Positions 35,877-45,769 are shown, counted from the first letter of the stretch. The stretch: 64,000 bases of DNA from Cyclobacterium sp. 1_MG-2023 (GCF_030546805.1 NZ_JAUOPC010000004.1:62001-126000), one strand, 5' to 3'. The notes: a model not told the origin generated them from the sequence alone. Numbers and translations are program-made.

Positions 35877-38276
35877 ATGAAATCATTTGTATTAGGAGGT
35901 CTATTCTTCCTTTCCTTACTCCCCGGATTTGCTCAAAGCAACTCCTTTACCATAAGCGGTTATCTCACAGATGAGACCAATGGGGAAGTACTTATAGGTT
36001 CTACTGTAAGGGTAGAACAAATCAATAGCGGAACGGTATCCAATGTATATGGATTCTACTCCATCACTTTGGAAGAAGGGGTTTATGACCTGCATTTCAG
36101 CTTTGTGGGTTATAGAGAGATTCAGAAAAAAGTAAAGCTGGACAAGGACCTTAGATTGGATATATCATTGATGCTGTCGGATACCGAATTGGAAACAGTG
36201 GTCATTCAAAGTGATAGGATGGACGAAAATGTATCATCCGTGGAAATGAGTACAGCGAAAATGGATATTAAAACAATTGAGAAGATGCCGGCCTTTGTAG
36301 GAGAGGTGGATGTGTTAAAAAGTATACAGCTCCTTCCGGGTGTGAGTTCCGTAGGAGAGGGCACTTCCGGTTTCAATGTTCGTGGAGGTACAGTGGGGCA
36401 AAATCTAGTTTTATTGGATGAAGCCCCTGTTTACCAGTCCTCTCATTTGTTTGGTTTTTTCTCTGTTTTTAATCCGGATGCGGTCAAGGATGTCAAACTT
36501 TATAAAGGAGGGATCCCTACTCGATTTGGAGGCAGGTTATCCTCTGTTCTTGACATAAGGATGAAAGAGGGTAATAACCAAGATTATGATGTAGCCGGTG
36601 GTATAGGAACAGTATTTAGCAGGCTGTCCTTAGAGGGGCCAATCAAAAAAGGCAAATCTTCATTTATTCTTGCCGGACGTCGCTCTTATGCAGATGTATT
36701 GGCACGACCCTTTACAGATGCATTGGACAATGGAGCGGGCATGTACTTTTACGATCTTACTGCGAAGACCAATTTTGAACTAAATGAAAAGAACAAACTC
36801 TTTGTTTCCGGTTATTTGGGTAGAGATGTATTTAATTTTGATGAATCTCAAGGCTTTAATTGGGGAAATAAAACTGCCACAATTCGATGGAATCATCTTT
36901 ATGGAAGCAAATTGTTTTCCAACTTCTCAGCCTTTTATAGCGACTACAATTATGGTTTTAGCTTTGGAACCAATGAAAGCGACAAGTTTGACTGGCAGGC
37001 AGCCATTTCCACTTGGAATTTCAAGCCTGAATTTACTTGGTTTGCTAACCCTTCACATGAACTTACCTTTGGAGGAGAATTAATTGCTTATCGATTTCGA
37101 CCCGCAGATGCTACGATTATAAATAATGGAGAACTTTCCAATATCAGTTTGGATCATCGGAAAGCAGTTGAGGGAGCTTTGTATGTCAGTAGTGAACAAA
37201 AATTTGGAGATAAGGTAGTGGCGCAATATGGCCTTCGATTCAGTTATTTCAATCATTTTGGAGAAAAGACTTATACGTATGGAGATACCTTGCCGGGCAT
37301 AGAACGGCCTTTGATAGGGGTTACAGAAAATGGATCCTGGAATTCAGTGGCCCAATACAATAACCTGGAACCCAGGATTTCAGTCAAGTATTCACTGAAT
37401 GAATCCAGTTCCTTGAAAGCCAGTTATAACCGAATGAGTCAATACTTGCACCAAATTTCAAATACTACTGCCTCCTTACCTATTGATATCTGGCAACCTT
37501 CCGATAACAATATATTGCCTCAAACCGGGAATCAGGGAGCTTTAGGCTTTTTCAAAAACTTTTTTGGCAACCGGTTTGAAACCAGTGCCGAAGTCTATTA
37601 TAAATGGAACCAAAACCAAATGGATTACATCGATGGGGCCGAGTTATTTATCAATGAATTTATGGCTTCTCAATTACTTTCAGGTAAGGGAAGGGCTTAT
37701 GGCTTAGAGTTATATGCCAAGAAAAATCAGGGCAGGTTTACCGGTTGGATCAGTTATACTTTGGGTAAAACTGAATTGAAAGTAGATGGGATAAATTATG
37801 GGGATAATGAATCGACAAGGGAGGGGAATTGGTATCCTACAAGGTATGACCAACGCCATAATTTAAAACTGGCAGGATTTTATGAACTAAATAAGCGAGT
37901 GACCTTGTCGGCAAATTTCAGCTACTTGTCCGGTACGCCAACTACCTTTCCAACAGATCGGATTATTGTACAAGATAAGGTAATCCCTTATATCGATGGA
38001 AGTGATAGAAATAACTATCGGATTCCTAATTTTCATCGATTAGATATTGCATTAACCATTGACAATGTATGGAGAGGCAAGAAACAGAGGAAAGGCACGG
38101 ATAACCTTGTAGTATCGGTTTATAATCTTTATGGTAGGAAAAATCCTTTCAGTATTTATTTCTCTCAAGGGACATCCACCAGACCACAGATGGGCGAACC
38201 ATTAGCTACCTCTGCCCATCAAATGTCTCTCATTGGTACTTTAATACCTTCTGTAACCTATAATTTTAAATTTTAA
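35877..38276 (+). CDS. TonB-dependent receptor with carboxypeptidase-regulatory-like domain
   Basis: 799 residues. Signal peptide (about 1-19), then a CarboxypepD_reg-like domain (about 23-105, F-T-I-S-G-Y-L-T-D), the plug domain (about 130-230, including F-N-V-R-G-G and V-L-L-D-E-A-P-V-Y), and an outer-membrane barrel ending in a strand closing on Phe. It imports a ligand across the outer membrane with TonB energy. The gene 24 bases downstream encodes a DUF4249 lipoprotein, the usual partner of this receptor subgroup. The lack of a SusD-like gene argues against a classical glycan SusC. Confidence 0.93.
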   Translation: MKSFVLGGLFFLSLLPGFAQSNSFTISGYLTDETNGEVLIGSTVRVEQINSGTVSNVYGFYSITLEEGVYDLHFSFVGYREIQKKVKLDKDLRLDISLMLSDTELETVVIQSDRMDENVSSVEMSTAKMDIKTIEKMPAFVGEVDVLKSIQLLPGVSSVGEGTSGFNVRGGTVGQNLVLLDEAPVYQSSHLFGFFSVFNPDAVKDVKLYKGGIPTRFGGRLSSVLDIRMKEGNNQDYDVAGGIGTVFSRLSLEGPIKKGKSSFILAGRRSYADVLARPFTDALDNGAGMYFYDLTAKTNFELNEKNKLFVSGYLGRDVFNFDESQGFNWGNKTATIRWNHLYGSKLFSNFSAFYSDYNYGFSFGTNESDKFDWQAAISTWNFKPEFTWFANPSHELTFGGELIAYRFRPADATIINNGELSNISLDHRKAVEGALYVSSEQKFGDKVVAQYGLRFSYFNHFGEKTYTYGDTLPGIERPLIGVTENGSWNSVAQYNNLEPRISVKYSLNESSSLKASYNRMSQYLHQISNTTASLPIDIWQPSDNNILPQTGNQGALGFFKNFFGNRFETSAEVYYKWNQNQMDYIDGAELFINEFMASQLLSGKGRAYGLELYAKKNQGRFTGWISYTLGKTELKVDGINYGDNESTREGNWYPTRYDQRHNLKLAGFYELNKRVTLSANFSYLSGTPTTFPTDRIIVQDKVIPYIDGSDRNNYRIPNFHRLDIALTIDNVWRGKKQRKGTDNLVVSVYNLYGRKNPFSIYFSQGTSTRPQMGEPLATSAHQMSLIGTLIPSVTYNFKF

Positions 38277-38300
38277 TCCTGACAAATTTATACCTATATC

Positions 38301-39245
38301 ATGAAAAAGTTAATCGTTTTCTTTTTGGCCTGTCTTAATTTCGCATGTGATACTGAAATCAACCCTACCCTTAATCCAGCGGCAGAAGTGATGGTGGTGG
38401 ATGCTTGGTTAAATGATAAAAATGAAACTCAGAAAATTTTTCTGACCATATCGCAGCCTTATTTTGATCAATCCTCACCTGAGATGGTGGAAGGCGCAAG
38501 TGTAAGTGTCAAAGATCTTTCTTCAGGAGAAACAATTACATTTGTTGAAACAGATGCCTATTATGGCTGGGAACCGGGAGATGAAGCATTTTTGGTAGTC
38601 GGTCACCAGTATCAGTTACTCCTGGAAGTGGATGGGAAGGCTTATACTGCCAATGCAGGCTTGGGTGAAGTACCTGAGGTTGATTCCGTGCAATTTACTT
38701 ATAATCCGAAAGACATTAATTTCAAGGAGCCTTATTTTACAGCAGAGTTTATGGCCAATGATATTCCCGGTCGAGGAGATGCCTATTGGATCAAGGCATG
38801 GAAAAATGGAGTTTACTTAAGTAAGCCTTCTGAAATCAATATCGCCTATGATGCAGGTTTTTCGTCTACCCAAACTATGGATGGTGTGCTTTTTAATCAG
38901 ATCATTCGTAAGGATTTCGTGAATCCATGGGATGAAAATCCGGAAAAAGAAAATTCTTTTTTGCCCCCCTACGTGGTTGGGGACTCTTTGTATCTGGAGA
39001 TTCATTCCATCGATCCTATGGCATTTGAGTTTTTGTCAGGAGTAATCTTACAGACCAATAGACCGGGTGGTTTTTCTGAATTATTTGCGACTCCATTGTC
39101 AAATGTTATCAGCAATATTTATCCGGTATCTGAAGAATCTTCTACTAAGGTTCAGGGATTCTTTAATGTTTCTGCTGTCACAAGTGGTGGCGGAAAGTTA
39201 ACTGCTGCAATTGCAGAAACTGCAATGAACGCAGCAGATGATTAA
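38301..39245 (+). CDS. DUF4249 family lipoprotein
   Basis: 314 residues with a lipobox (NFAC, Cys16). Beta-rich sequence with the family's typical opening (N-P-T-L-N-P-A-A-E-V-M-V-V-D-A-W-L) and the central D-A-Y-W-I-K-A-W segment. DUF4249 proteins accompany TonB receptors and probably sit on the outer face of the barrel as binding lids or accessories; this role is inferred from repeated gene pairing. Confidence 0.9.
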   Translation: MKKLIVFFLACLNFACDTEINPTLNPAAEVMVVDAWLNDKNETQKIFLTISQPYFDQSSPEMVEGASVSVKDLSSGETITFVETDAYYGWEPGDEAFLVVGHQYQLLLEVDGKAYTANAGLGEVPEVDSVQFTYNPKDINFKEPYFTAEFMANDIPGRGDAYWIKAWKNGVYLSKPSEINIAYDAGFSSTQTMDGVLFNQIIRKDFVNPWDENPEKENSFLPPYVVGDSLYLEIHSIDPMAFEFLSGVILQTNRPGGFSELFATPLSNVISNIYPVSEESSTKVQGFFNVSAVTSGGGKLTAAIAETAMNAADD

Positions 39246-39267
39246 TAACTCATGAGTGATGTAAATT

Positions 39268-39316
39268 ATTCCGGGCAACAGCTTTTTTCAATAGGGGAAT
39301 AGTTGTTGCCCGGAAT
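39268..39316. terminator. Intrinsic terminator between convergent genes
   Basis: Perfect 13-bp stem ATTCCGGGCAACA / TGTTGCCCGGAAT with a 23-base loop, followed on the plus strand by TTTATTTTAT. It ends the TonB receptor/DUF4249 operon and may also serve the convergent regulator gene. Confidence 0.85.
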
Positions 39317-39363
39317 TTTATTTTATGGGGTTTTTAGTATCGAAAATAAGAATTCGATAATGG

Positions 39364-40164
39364 CTAATTTTTGTAACCTAATCTTGCATATAGTAGTTTT
39401 TTGCTGTCACCATTTTTAGGTATTGGTAATTGAAAAAAGCTATCCAAACCATTTCCCATATTATTATTAATTTTTGGAAGCAGGATATGATTGTTTTTTA
39501 TTTTATGCACCATGTTTAAGTTGAATACATGCTTTCTATTGAGTCTATAAAAATTTTTTAACAGAAATAAATTGTTCTGATAAAAGTTCTTTAATCCGGG
39601 AGATATAAAATCTATACTTTTTTTACTAGTAACGGTAAAAGCTCTTATGATTTTATCGTCAGCTTCCAAAAGGATTAAGTCATTTACCGGGATTGCGGTT
39701 ATTTCATTAAAGCCGGTAGTGACCATTAATTTACTTTGGGTTCCATTGTTTGAATGTGTATTAATTTGACCGCTATTTTTTCTCTGGGATTGGTAAATTA
39801 AGGCCAGTTCAATTTTTTCAGCCAATATATCGGGGTTAAATGGTTTGTGGATAAAATCAAAGGGGCATAAAAACTTAGCTTGATCAAATCCTATTTGTTT
39901 AGGTAGTCCGGATAAGAAAATGATAGGGATACCTATCTGTTGATTGATAAAATGGGCTAGTCTTATTCCCGCATCTTTGTCCTCTCCTAGTGAGATGTCA
40001 AGCAATATCAAATCCGGGGAGGTGGTATAGGTCAACGATACGGCTTCAGAATAACTGGTCGCGGGGCCGATTACTTCGGAAATTTCTGTTGGAAACCTGG
40101 TTTTTATTTCAAATTTTAGGTCTTCTGAAATAAAAGGGTCATCCTCTACAATAAGTACTTTCAT
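39364..40164 (-). CDS. LytTR-family response regulator
   Basis: From the internal ATG at 40164 the protein has 266 residues and begins directly with the receiver domain (MKVLIVEDDPFI); an upstream ATG at 40194 would add 10 residues. The phosphoacceptor Asp lies in L-I-L-L-D-I-S-L-G and the receiver Lys in I-H-K-P-F-N-P. The C-terminal half is a LytTR DNA-binding domain (L-I-L-L-E-A-D-D-K-I-I and F-Y-R-L-N-R-K-H-V-F-N). LytTR proteins bind paired direct repeats about two helical turns apart. No kinase gene is adjacent. Phased 21-bp repeats lie in the same intergenic region in front of the divergent T9SS gene. Confidence 0.92.
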   Translation of the reverse strand: MKVLIVEDDPFISEDLKFEIKTRFPTEISEVIGPATSYSEAVSLTYTTSPDLILLDISLGEDKDAGIRLAHFINQQIGIPIIFLSGLPKQIGFDQAKFLCPFDFIHKPFNPDILAEKIELALIYQSQRKNSGQINTHSNNGTQSKLMVTTGFNEITAIPVNDLILLEADDKIIRAFTVTSKKSIDFISPGLKNFYQNNLFLLKNFYRLNRKHVFNLNMVHKIKNNHILLPKINNNMGNGLDSFFQLPIPKNGDSKKLLYARLGYKN

Positions 40165-40229
40165 ATAGGTTTGAAGTTTGGTGGGTGTCTCCAATCAAAA
40201 TTAAATAGGTTCAATATTTAATGTTATAT

Positions 40230-40258
40230 ATTATTGAGTAATAAATTTACTCAATAAT
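40230..40258. promoter_or_regulatory. Perfect palindrome upstream of the LytTR regulator gene
   Basis: ATTATTGAGTAA (40230-40241) and TTACTCAATAAT (40247-40258) form 12-bp arms around a 5-base spacer, 66 bases upstream of the regulator's start. It could be an operator or a leader hairpin. The sequence between this and 40619 is very AT-rich, and I see no gene in it. Confidence 0.5.
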
Positions 40259-40619
40259 TATTTCTGATTTATAATAGTTGCAATCTAATGGTAGTATTTT
40301 TTTATTAACCTGTGTATGTGTCAAATAATTTACAGAAAATTTCTTAATAAACTAAGCGAAAGGATTGATTTTATATGTGTGGTAATTGAGGTATTTATTT
40401 ATTTGGTTTATTTATAATCAAAATATATAATATTGTTAACGTAAACGATATATAGCTATTGTCATATTTTTAATTTTTCATATAATTATAACTATGATTC
40501 AGGTGATTTTTTATAGGTGTTTTTGTGCAAATTAAAAAATGTGTACTGCATTAATTGAATATTAAAATAGGTTTTAATAGATGTGAAGCGTTTTTTGTGT
40601 TTTTTGCTTTATGCCTTTA

Positions 40620-40655
40620 TATCCTACTTTCACGTGTCCATATCCTAGCTTCACG
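40620..40655 (-). promoter_or_regulatory. Phased 21-bp direct repeats, site 1 (candidate LytTR site)
   Basis: TATCCTACTTTCACG (40620-40634) and TATCCTAGCTTCACG (40641-40655) share 13 of 15 bases and start exactly 21 bp apart. On the minus strand the units read CGTGAAAG and TTCGTGAAGC. They lie 63-98 bases before the start of the T9SS protein gene, just upstream of a possible -7 element (TACATTTA). The spacing equals that of known LytTR sites (9-bp repeats with 12-bp spacers). Confidence 0.65.
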
Positions 40656-40717
40656 AAAATTATTTATAGAAGTAGTAAAACTCATTTACATTTAATTAGA
40701 ACCTAAATTAAATCACT

Positions 40718-43700
40718 ATGGAAAATAAGTTTTACTGTATTTGTTTGATGCTATATATACTTGGGGGCTTACCTAATGGCTTTTCCCAGGTAATATTTGA
40801 GGATGATTTTGAAAGTGGTGGATTGAAAACGGAATGGACAGCAATTCCGGGGGAGGACAATGCTGTGGTAGGGATAGAAAATCAGATTCAAGGACGGAAT
40901 GTTTTTTATCAAGGGAGTAATGGTTTAGCCATGGGTAAGACTAGCTCAAAAGGAGGGTTAGTTACCAATAGATTAGACCTTAAATTAGACCTAAGCACCT
41001 ATTCTCAAGTGGAAATGGATTTCTACCTTAATAATTATTTCGATGAGACCCATCCTCAGGACGGGATTTATATAAGTGATGATGATGGGGCGACCTTTAC
41101 CAAAGTTATGGACTTTGATGGAGATAATTGGCAGGGTGATGTTTACAGCAAAGTGCCTCCTTTAGATATTGACAGGTTGGCGAGTCATTACGGATTAACA
41201 CTTTCGACTACGTTTATCATTAGGTTTCAACAATATGATGACTCCTACTTTGGGGCTTATTCCAGCAGTTCACGAGATGGAATCTTTATAGATGACGTTG
41301 AGGTCCGCGTACCTGACCAAACATATATTTCTACTTTCCCTTATTCTACAGGATTTGAGGGAAGTGTTGAGCTTCCTGCAGGTTGGAAACAGGCCAATCC
41401 TACATTTCCCTATATTAACTCTGTAGAAGCTAACTCTACCGGGTTGGTAAGTGGAGCTTCTACCGTAAGATTGGAAGGGATTGCTGCGGTTGGTTCTACT
41501 ATTTCAGCCAGAAATGCATCTAGGGAAGGGTCCAACGGATTGATATTGGGAAAGAGAGTAGGTGGTGAACTTGGAGCCGTTGCTGTGGACCTTCACCTTG
41601 ATTTAAGTAGTACTCCGGATATTGAATTGTCTTTTTGGATGAATAACTACTTTGAAAATACCCATCCCCTAGACGGGATTTTCTTTAGTGATGATGCTGG
41701 AGTAACCTTTACCAAAGTTATGGATTTTGATGGGGACAATTGGGCAAGTGCAAGCTGGAGTCAACTGCCTCCTCTGGATATTGACAGGTTGGCCAGTCAT
41801 TATGGATTGACACTTTCCTCTTCATTTATTGTAAGATTCCAACAATATGACAATTCCTACTTTGGAGCTTATTCTAGTAGTTCACGAGATGGTATTTTTA
41901 TAGATGATGTTGAAGTTCGTGAACCTGACCAAACCTATATTTCCACTTTTCCATATTCGACCGGTTTTGAAGATGGTTCTAAGCTTCCATCTGGCTGGAA
42001 GCAGGCCAACCCTTCATTTCCCTATATTAACCCTGTAGAGGCTAACTCTACTGGGTTGGTAAATGGAGTTTCTACTGTAAGGTTAGAAGGGATTGCTGCG
42101 GTTGGTTCTACTATTTCAGCCAGAAATGCATCTAGGGAAGGGTCTAACGGATTGATATTGGGAAAGAGAGTAGGTGGTGTACTTGGAGCCGTTGCTGTGG
42201 ATCTTCACCTGGACCTAAGTAATACTCCGGATATTGAATTGTCTTTTTGGATGAATAACTATTTTGAAAATACGCATCCCATCGATGGGATTTTCTTTAG
42301 TGATGATGCTGGAGTAACCTTTACCAAAGTAATGGATTTTGCTGGGGATAAATGGGCAAGTGCAAGCTGGAGTCAACTGCCTCCTCTGGATATTGACAGG
42401 CTGGCAAGTCATTACGGATTGACACTTTCTTCTTCATTTATTGTAAGATTCCAACAATATGACAATTCCTACTTTGGAGCTTATTCTAGCAGTTCACGAG
42501 ATGGTATTTTTATAGATGATGTTGAAGTTCGTGTACCTGACCAAACCTATATTTCCACTTTTCCATATTCGACCGGTTTTGAAGATGGTTCTAAGCTTCC
42601 ATCTGGCTGGAAGCAGGCCAACCCTTCATTTCCCTATATTAACCCTGTAGAAGCTAACTCTACAGGGTTGGTAAATGGAGTTTCTACTGTAAGGTTAGAA
42701 GGGGTTGCTGCGGTTGGTTCTACTATTTCAACCAGAAATGCATCTAGGGAAGGGTCTAACGGATTGATATTGGGAAAAAGAGTAGGTGGTGAACTTGGAG
42801 CCGTTGCTGTGGATCTTCACCTGGACCTAAGTAATACTCCAGATATTGAATTGTCTTTTTGGATGAATAACTATTTTGAAAATACGCATCCCATCGATGG
42901 GATCTTCTTTAGTGATGATGCTGGAGTAACCTTTACCAAAGTAATGGATTTTGATGGGGATAAATGGGCAAATGCAAGCTGGGGTCAACTGCCTCCCCTC
43001 GATATTGACAGGTTGGCAAGTCATTACGGATTGACACTTTCATCTACGTTTATTGTCAGGTTTCAACAATATGACAATTCCTACTTTGGAGCTTATTCCA
43101 GTAGTTCACGCGATGGTATTTTTATAGATGACGTTGAAGTTAGGGTTCCTGACCAGACTTTTATAAATAAATTTCCTTATAATGAGGGATTTGAAGAAGG
43201 TACTAAAATGCCTAAGGGTTGGGCTTATAGCAATTCTACGTTTCCTTATGTTGATCCCACGTCAGATAATTCAACAGGAATAATCGATAATAAATCTACC
43301 GTTCGATTAGAAGGCGCAGTTGGTGTTACAGATAAATATCAATCTCTAACGGTTAGTAATTCAGGTAGTAATGGTTTGTATTTAGGTAAAAATGCATCAG
43401 GGGAGTTTGGAGTCGTAAGTGCTGATTTAAAGCTTAATTTAAAAGATGCGCAAAATGTAATTCTTAAATTTGATATTTTCAGTAGTTATGAAGAGCTGAG
43501 CGCTCACAATGGTATTTATTTAAGTGTGAATGAAGGCTTAACATTTACCAAAATTCAGGATTTCACCCTTAATTCCAATAAATGGGAATCGATGGAAGTG
43601 GATATTTCAACTTTGGCAGACGAGAATAAATTAGTGCTTTCAGAGAAAACAGTGGTTCGATTTCAACAATATGGACGCTTTGCCATTTATACTGGTTCAT

Positions 43701-45220
43701 CTTCCAGAGACGGCATTTTCCTTGATGACGTAGAAATAACTACTAAAAGCAGAATAAATCATGTCATATCGTTTTCCTCCTTGCCTGACATGCAATTTGG
43801 AGATGCTCCTTTTGATTTAGTGGCCACAGCAGATTCTGAGCTCCCGGTTCAATTTACTGTAGTCAGTGGTCCTGCCACAATTACAGGAAAGCAGCTGACC
43901 ATTACAGGCGCAGGGACTGTAACAGTAAAAGCTGAACTACCCGGTGACAATGAATACCAAGCAGCGGAAGCTATAGAACAGTCTTTCGAAGTCGAGAAAG
44001 CCGATCAGGAAATTACTTTTGGCTCCATCTCCGCTAAAACTTACGGGGATGCACCATTTACAGTGGTGGCCACGGCTGATTCCAAACTACCGGTTACTAT
44101 TTCTCTGGTAAGTGGTCCCGGAACCATTAGTGGAAGTAAAGTGACTATTACAGGTGCCGGAACGATTACTGTGAAAGCCACTCAGGCAGGAAATGACAAT
44201 TACAATGCTACTTCTGAAGAGAAGGAGATTACTGTTGAAAAGGCAGGGCAGACCATCACCTTTGCCAATTTGCCTGATAAAACTTACGGGGACCAGCCAG
44301 TTAATCTTTCTGCCTCCTCAAGTTCCGGATTACCGGTAACCCTAAAAGTGAAAAGTGGTCCCGGAAAAATCTCCGGAACAAAGCTGACTATTGAGGGAGC
44401 GGGAGCAATAGTCGTAACAGCCAGTCAACCCGGAAATAAAAATTACAAGGCTGCTAGTGAGGTGAACCGCACCCAGACCGTTAAGAAAAAATCTCAAACC
44501 TTAGATTTTACTGCGATTGAAGACAAAGCCTATGGCGCAGCCTCCTTTGATCTAATTGCAAGCAGTAGCGCTAATCTGGAGCCTAGCTTTACCGTGCTCA
44601 GTGGGCCGGCTACGATAAGTGGTAAGACTGTTAGTCTAACGGGCGCAGGGAAAGTAGTTATTGAAGCCAGTCAAAGCGGGAATGACAATTATGCTGCAGC
44701 CGAAAAGAAAACCAATAGTTTTTGTGTTGCTCCACCTGTTCCTGAAATAGAAATCATCGGTTCTGAATTTTCTCCAGAATTGGTGCTTAAAGTAACAAAT
44801 GCACCTGAAGGGAGTACTTATCAATGGAAACTAGACGGTTCGGATATTTCAGGAGCTGATCAAGATGAAATTAACCTATCAGAAGGGGGAGCTTATTCGG
44901 TAATGGTGACAGTAGATGGTTGTAGCAGTATTTCTGAGCCCCAAACCTTGACTGATTTAGAAGAAAGACCAGGTGCTACAGGGTTAGTAAACCTGTTCCC
45001 CAATCCAGCCAAGAACACCTTCTCCATCACTGGCCTTACCATAGGAGAGGCTTATGAGCTCACTATCAATGATCTCAATGGAAGGAGTAGGGTGGTTTTA
45101 GACTATGTGCATACGGAGAATAGCTTTATAAATATTTCCGACTTCAATGCAGGTGTCTACCTTATAGAGGTCCAAGGCTATAGACTATTTGTAGTCCGGA
45201 AACTAATAATCAAAGACTAA
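40718..45220 (+). CDS. Large T9SS-secreted repeat protein with type A sorting domain
   Basis: 1500 residues. A signal peptide (about 1-24) is followed by five beta-sandwich modules of about 204 residues: one divergent (about 25-207), three almost identical (208-411, 412-615, 616-819) and one divergent (820-1010). Each has L-D-L-S and S-R-D-G-I-F-I-D-D-V-E-V motifs. Four Ig-like repeats of about 76 residues follow (about 1015-1340; K-T-Y-G-D-A-P-F and I-T-G-A-G-T-I-T-V-K-A). Then comes an Ig/PKD-like segment, and the T9SS type A sorting domain at the end (L-F-P-N-P-A-K-N-T-F ... V-R-K-L-I-I-K-D). It is exported through the outer membrane and attached to the cell surface; an adhesive or binding role is likely, with no enzymatic motif seen. 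Confidence 0.9.
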   Translation: MENKFYCICLMLYILGGLPNGFSQVIFEDDFESGGLKTEWTAIPGEDNAVVGIENQIQGRNVFYQGSNGLAMGKTSSKGGLVTNRLDLKLDLSTYSQVEMDFYLNNYFDETHPQDGIYISDDDGATFTKVMDFDGDNWQGDVYSKVPPLDIDRLASHYGLTLSTTFIIRFQQYDDSYFGAYSSSSRDGIFIDDVEVRVPDQTYISTFPYSTGFEGSVELPAGWKQANPTFPYINSVEANSTGLVSGASTVRLEGIAAVGSTISARNASREGSNGLILGKRVGGELGAVAVDLHLDLSSTPDIELSFWMNNYFENTHPLDGIFFSDDAGVTFTKVMDFDGDNWASASWSQLPPLDIDRLASHYGLTLSSSFIVRFQQYDNSYFGAYSSSSRDGIFIDDVEVREPDQTYISTFPYSTGFEDGSKLPSGWKQANPSFPYINPVEANSTGLVNGVSTVRLEGIAAVGSTISARNASREGSNGLILGKRVGGVLGAVAVDLHLDLSNTPDIELSFWMNNYFENTHPIDGIFFSDDAGVTFTKVMDFAGDKWASASWSQLPPLDIDRLASHYGLTLSSSFIVRFQQYDNSYFGAYSSSSRDGIFIDDVEVRVPDQTYISTFPYSTGFEDGSKLPSGWKQANPSFPYINPVEANSTGLVNGVSTVRLEGVAAVGSTISTRNASREGSNGLILGKRVGGELGAVAVDLHLDLSNTPDIELSFWMNNYFENTHPIDGIFFSDDAGVTFTKVMDFDGDKWANASWGQLPPLDIDRLASHYGLTLSSTFIVRFQQYDNSYFGAYSSSSRDGIFIDDVEVRVPDQTFINKFPYNEGFEEGTKMPKGWAYSNSTFPYVDPTSDNSTGIIDNKSTVRLEGAVGVTDKYQSLTVSNSGSNGLYLGKNASGEFGVVSADLKLNLKDAQNVILKFDIFSSYEELSAHNGIYLSVNEGLTFTKIQDFTLNSNKWESMEVDISTLADENKLVLSEKTVVRFQQYGRFAIYTGSSSRDGIFLDDVEITTKSRINHVISFSSLPDMQFGDAPFDLVATADSELPVQFTVVSGPATITGKQLTITGAGTVTVKAELPGDNEYQAAEAIEQSFEVEKADQEITFGSISAKTYGDAPFTVVATADSKLPVTISLVSGPGTISGSKVTITGAGTITVKATQAGNDNYNATSEEKEITVEKAGQTITFANLPDKTYGDQPVNLSASSSSGLPVTLKVKSGPGKISGTKLTIEGAGAIVVTASQPGNKNYKAASEVNRTQTVKKKSQTLDFTAIEDKAYGAASFDLIASSSANLEPSFTVLSGPATISGKTVSLTGAGKVVIEASQSGNDNYAAAEKKTNSFCVAPPVPEIEIIGSEFSPELVLKVTNAPEGSTYQWKLDGSDISGADQDEINLSEGGAYSVMVTVDGCSSISEPQTLTDLEERPGATGLVNLFPNPAKNTFSITGLTIGEAYELTINDLNGRSRVVLDYVHTENSFINISDFNAGVYLIEVQGYRLFVVRKLIIKD
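41339..43174 (+). repeat. Three tandem 612-bp repeats inside the T9SS gene
   Basis: Units at 41339-41950, 41951-42562 and 42563-43174 are nearly identical at DNA level; units two and three differ at about ten of 204 residues. The period of 612 bp is a multiple of three, so gain or loss of a unit keeps the frame. Confidence 0.9.
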
Positions 45221-45286
45221 GACAATTCGGAGGGCGATTTATTTATTACTCTCCTATACCTCCTTTTAACATTAAATTTATTCGCC

Positions 45287-45685
45287 ATGAAATTGATTAA
45301 TAAGCTATTTTGTTTTACTTGTTTACTGGTATTGGTTAGCCTCTTTTCTTGTAAGGATGATGAAGAGCCAGAGAAAACAAAGACAGAACTACTTACCCAA
45401 AATTGGAAGTTAATCAAACTTACAGCCAATGACTCCGACCAGCCTACAGCCGGTTATACGATTAATTTTGATACCTCTAAAAGTTACACAGCAAAAGGCG
45501 CACTGTTGTCCGTACAGGAGACAGGCACTTGGGCTTTTAATACTGCAGAAACGGAAGTGTTGCTCAACGGAGGGCCTGATAAATTCCTGATCAACAGCCT
45601 TACGGACACCCAAATGATCCTAACCATCAATCAGACCAATTATAAAGCTGGAGCGGTGGAGTTAAAGATGGAGTTTGGGTTGTAA
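45287..45685 (+). CDS. Lipocalin-like lipoprotein
   Basis: 132 residues with a lipobox (LFSC, Cys23) and an acidic stretch (KDDEEPEK). The mature part has the small lipocalin-like pattern of Bacteroidota: L-L-T-Q-N-W-K-L-I-K-L at the start, a central G-T-W-A-F-N strand and L-T-D-T-Q-M-I-L-T. It probably binds a hydrophobic ligand or acts as an immunity-like or accessory lipoprotein. It follows the T9SS gene by 66 bases and may be co-transcribed. Confidence 0.8.
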   Translation: MKLINKLFCFTCLLVLVSLFSCKDDEEPEKTKTELLTQNWKLIKLTANDSDQPTAGYTINFDTSKSYTAKGALLSVQETGTWAFNTAETEVLLNGGPDKFLINSLTDTQMILTINQTNYKAGAVELKMEFGL

Positions 45686-45720
45686 TAAAGTTAGTCTAAA
45701 CTAATATCAATATCCAAGGT

Positions 45721-45769
45721 AATGTGGTATAATGGATAAACTTATATTTGTCCATTATACCACATTTTT
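45721..45769. terminator. Bidirectional intrinsic terminator
   Basis: Long perfect stem AATGTGGTATAATGGA / TCCATTATACCACATT with a 14-base loop and T-rich tail on the plus strand. It lies between the convergent lipocalin-like gene and the gene at 45841. Confidence 0.85.

Noticed and set aside
41339-43174. CRISPR-like or satellite array
   Set aside because: The 612-bp repeats are in-frame protein modules, not spaced short repeats.
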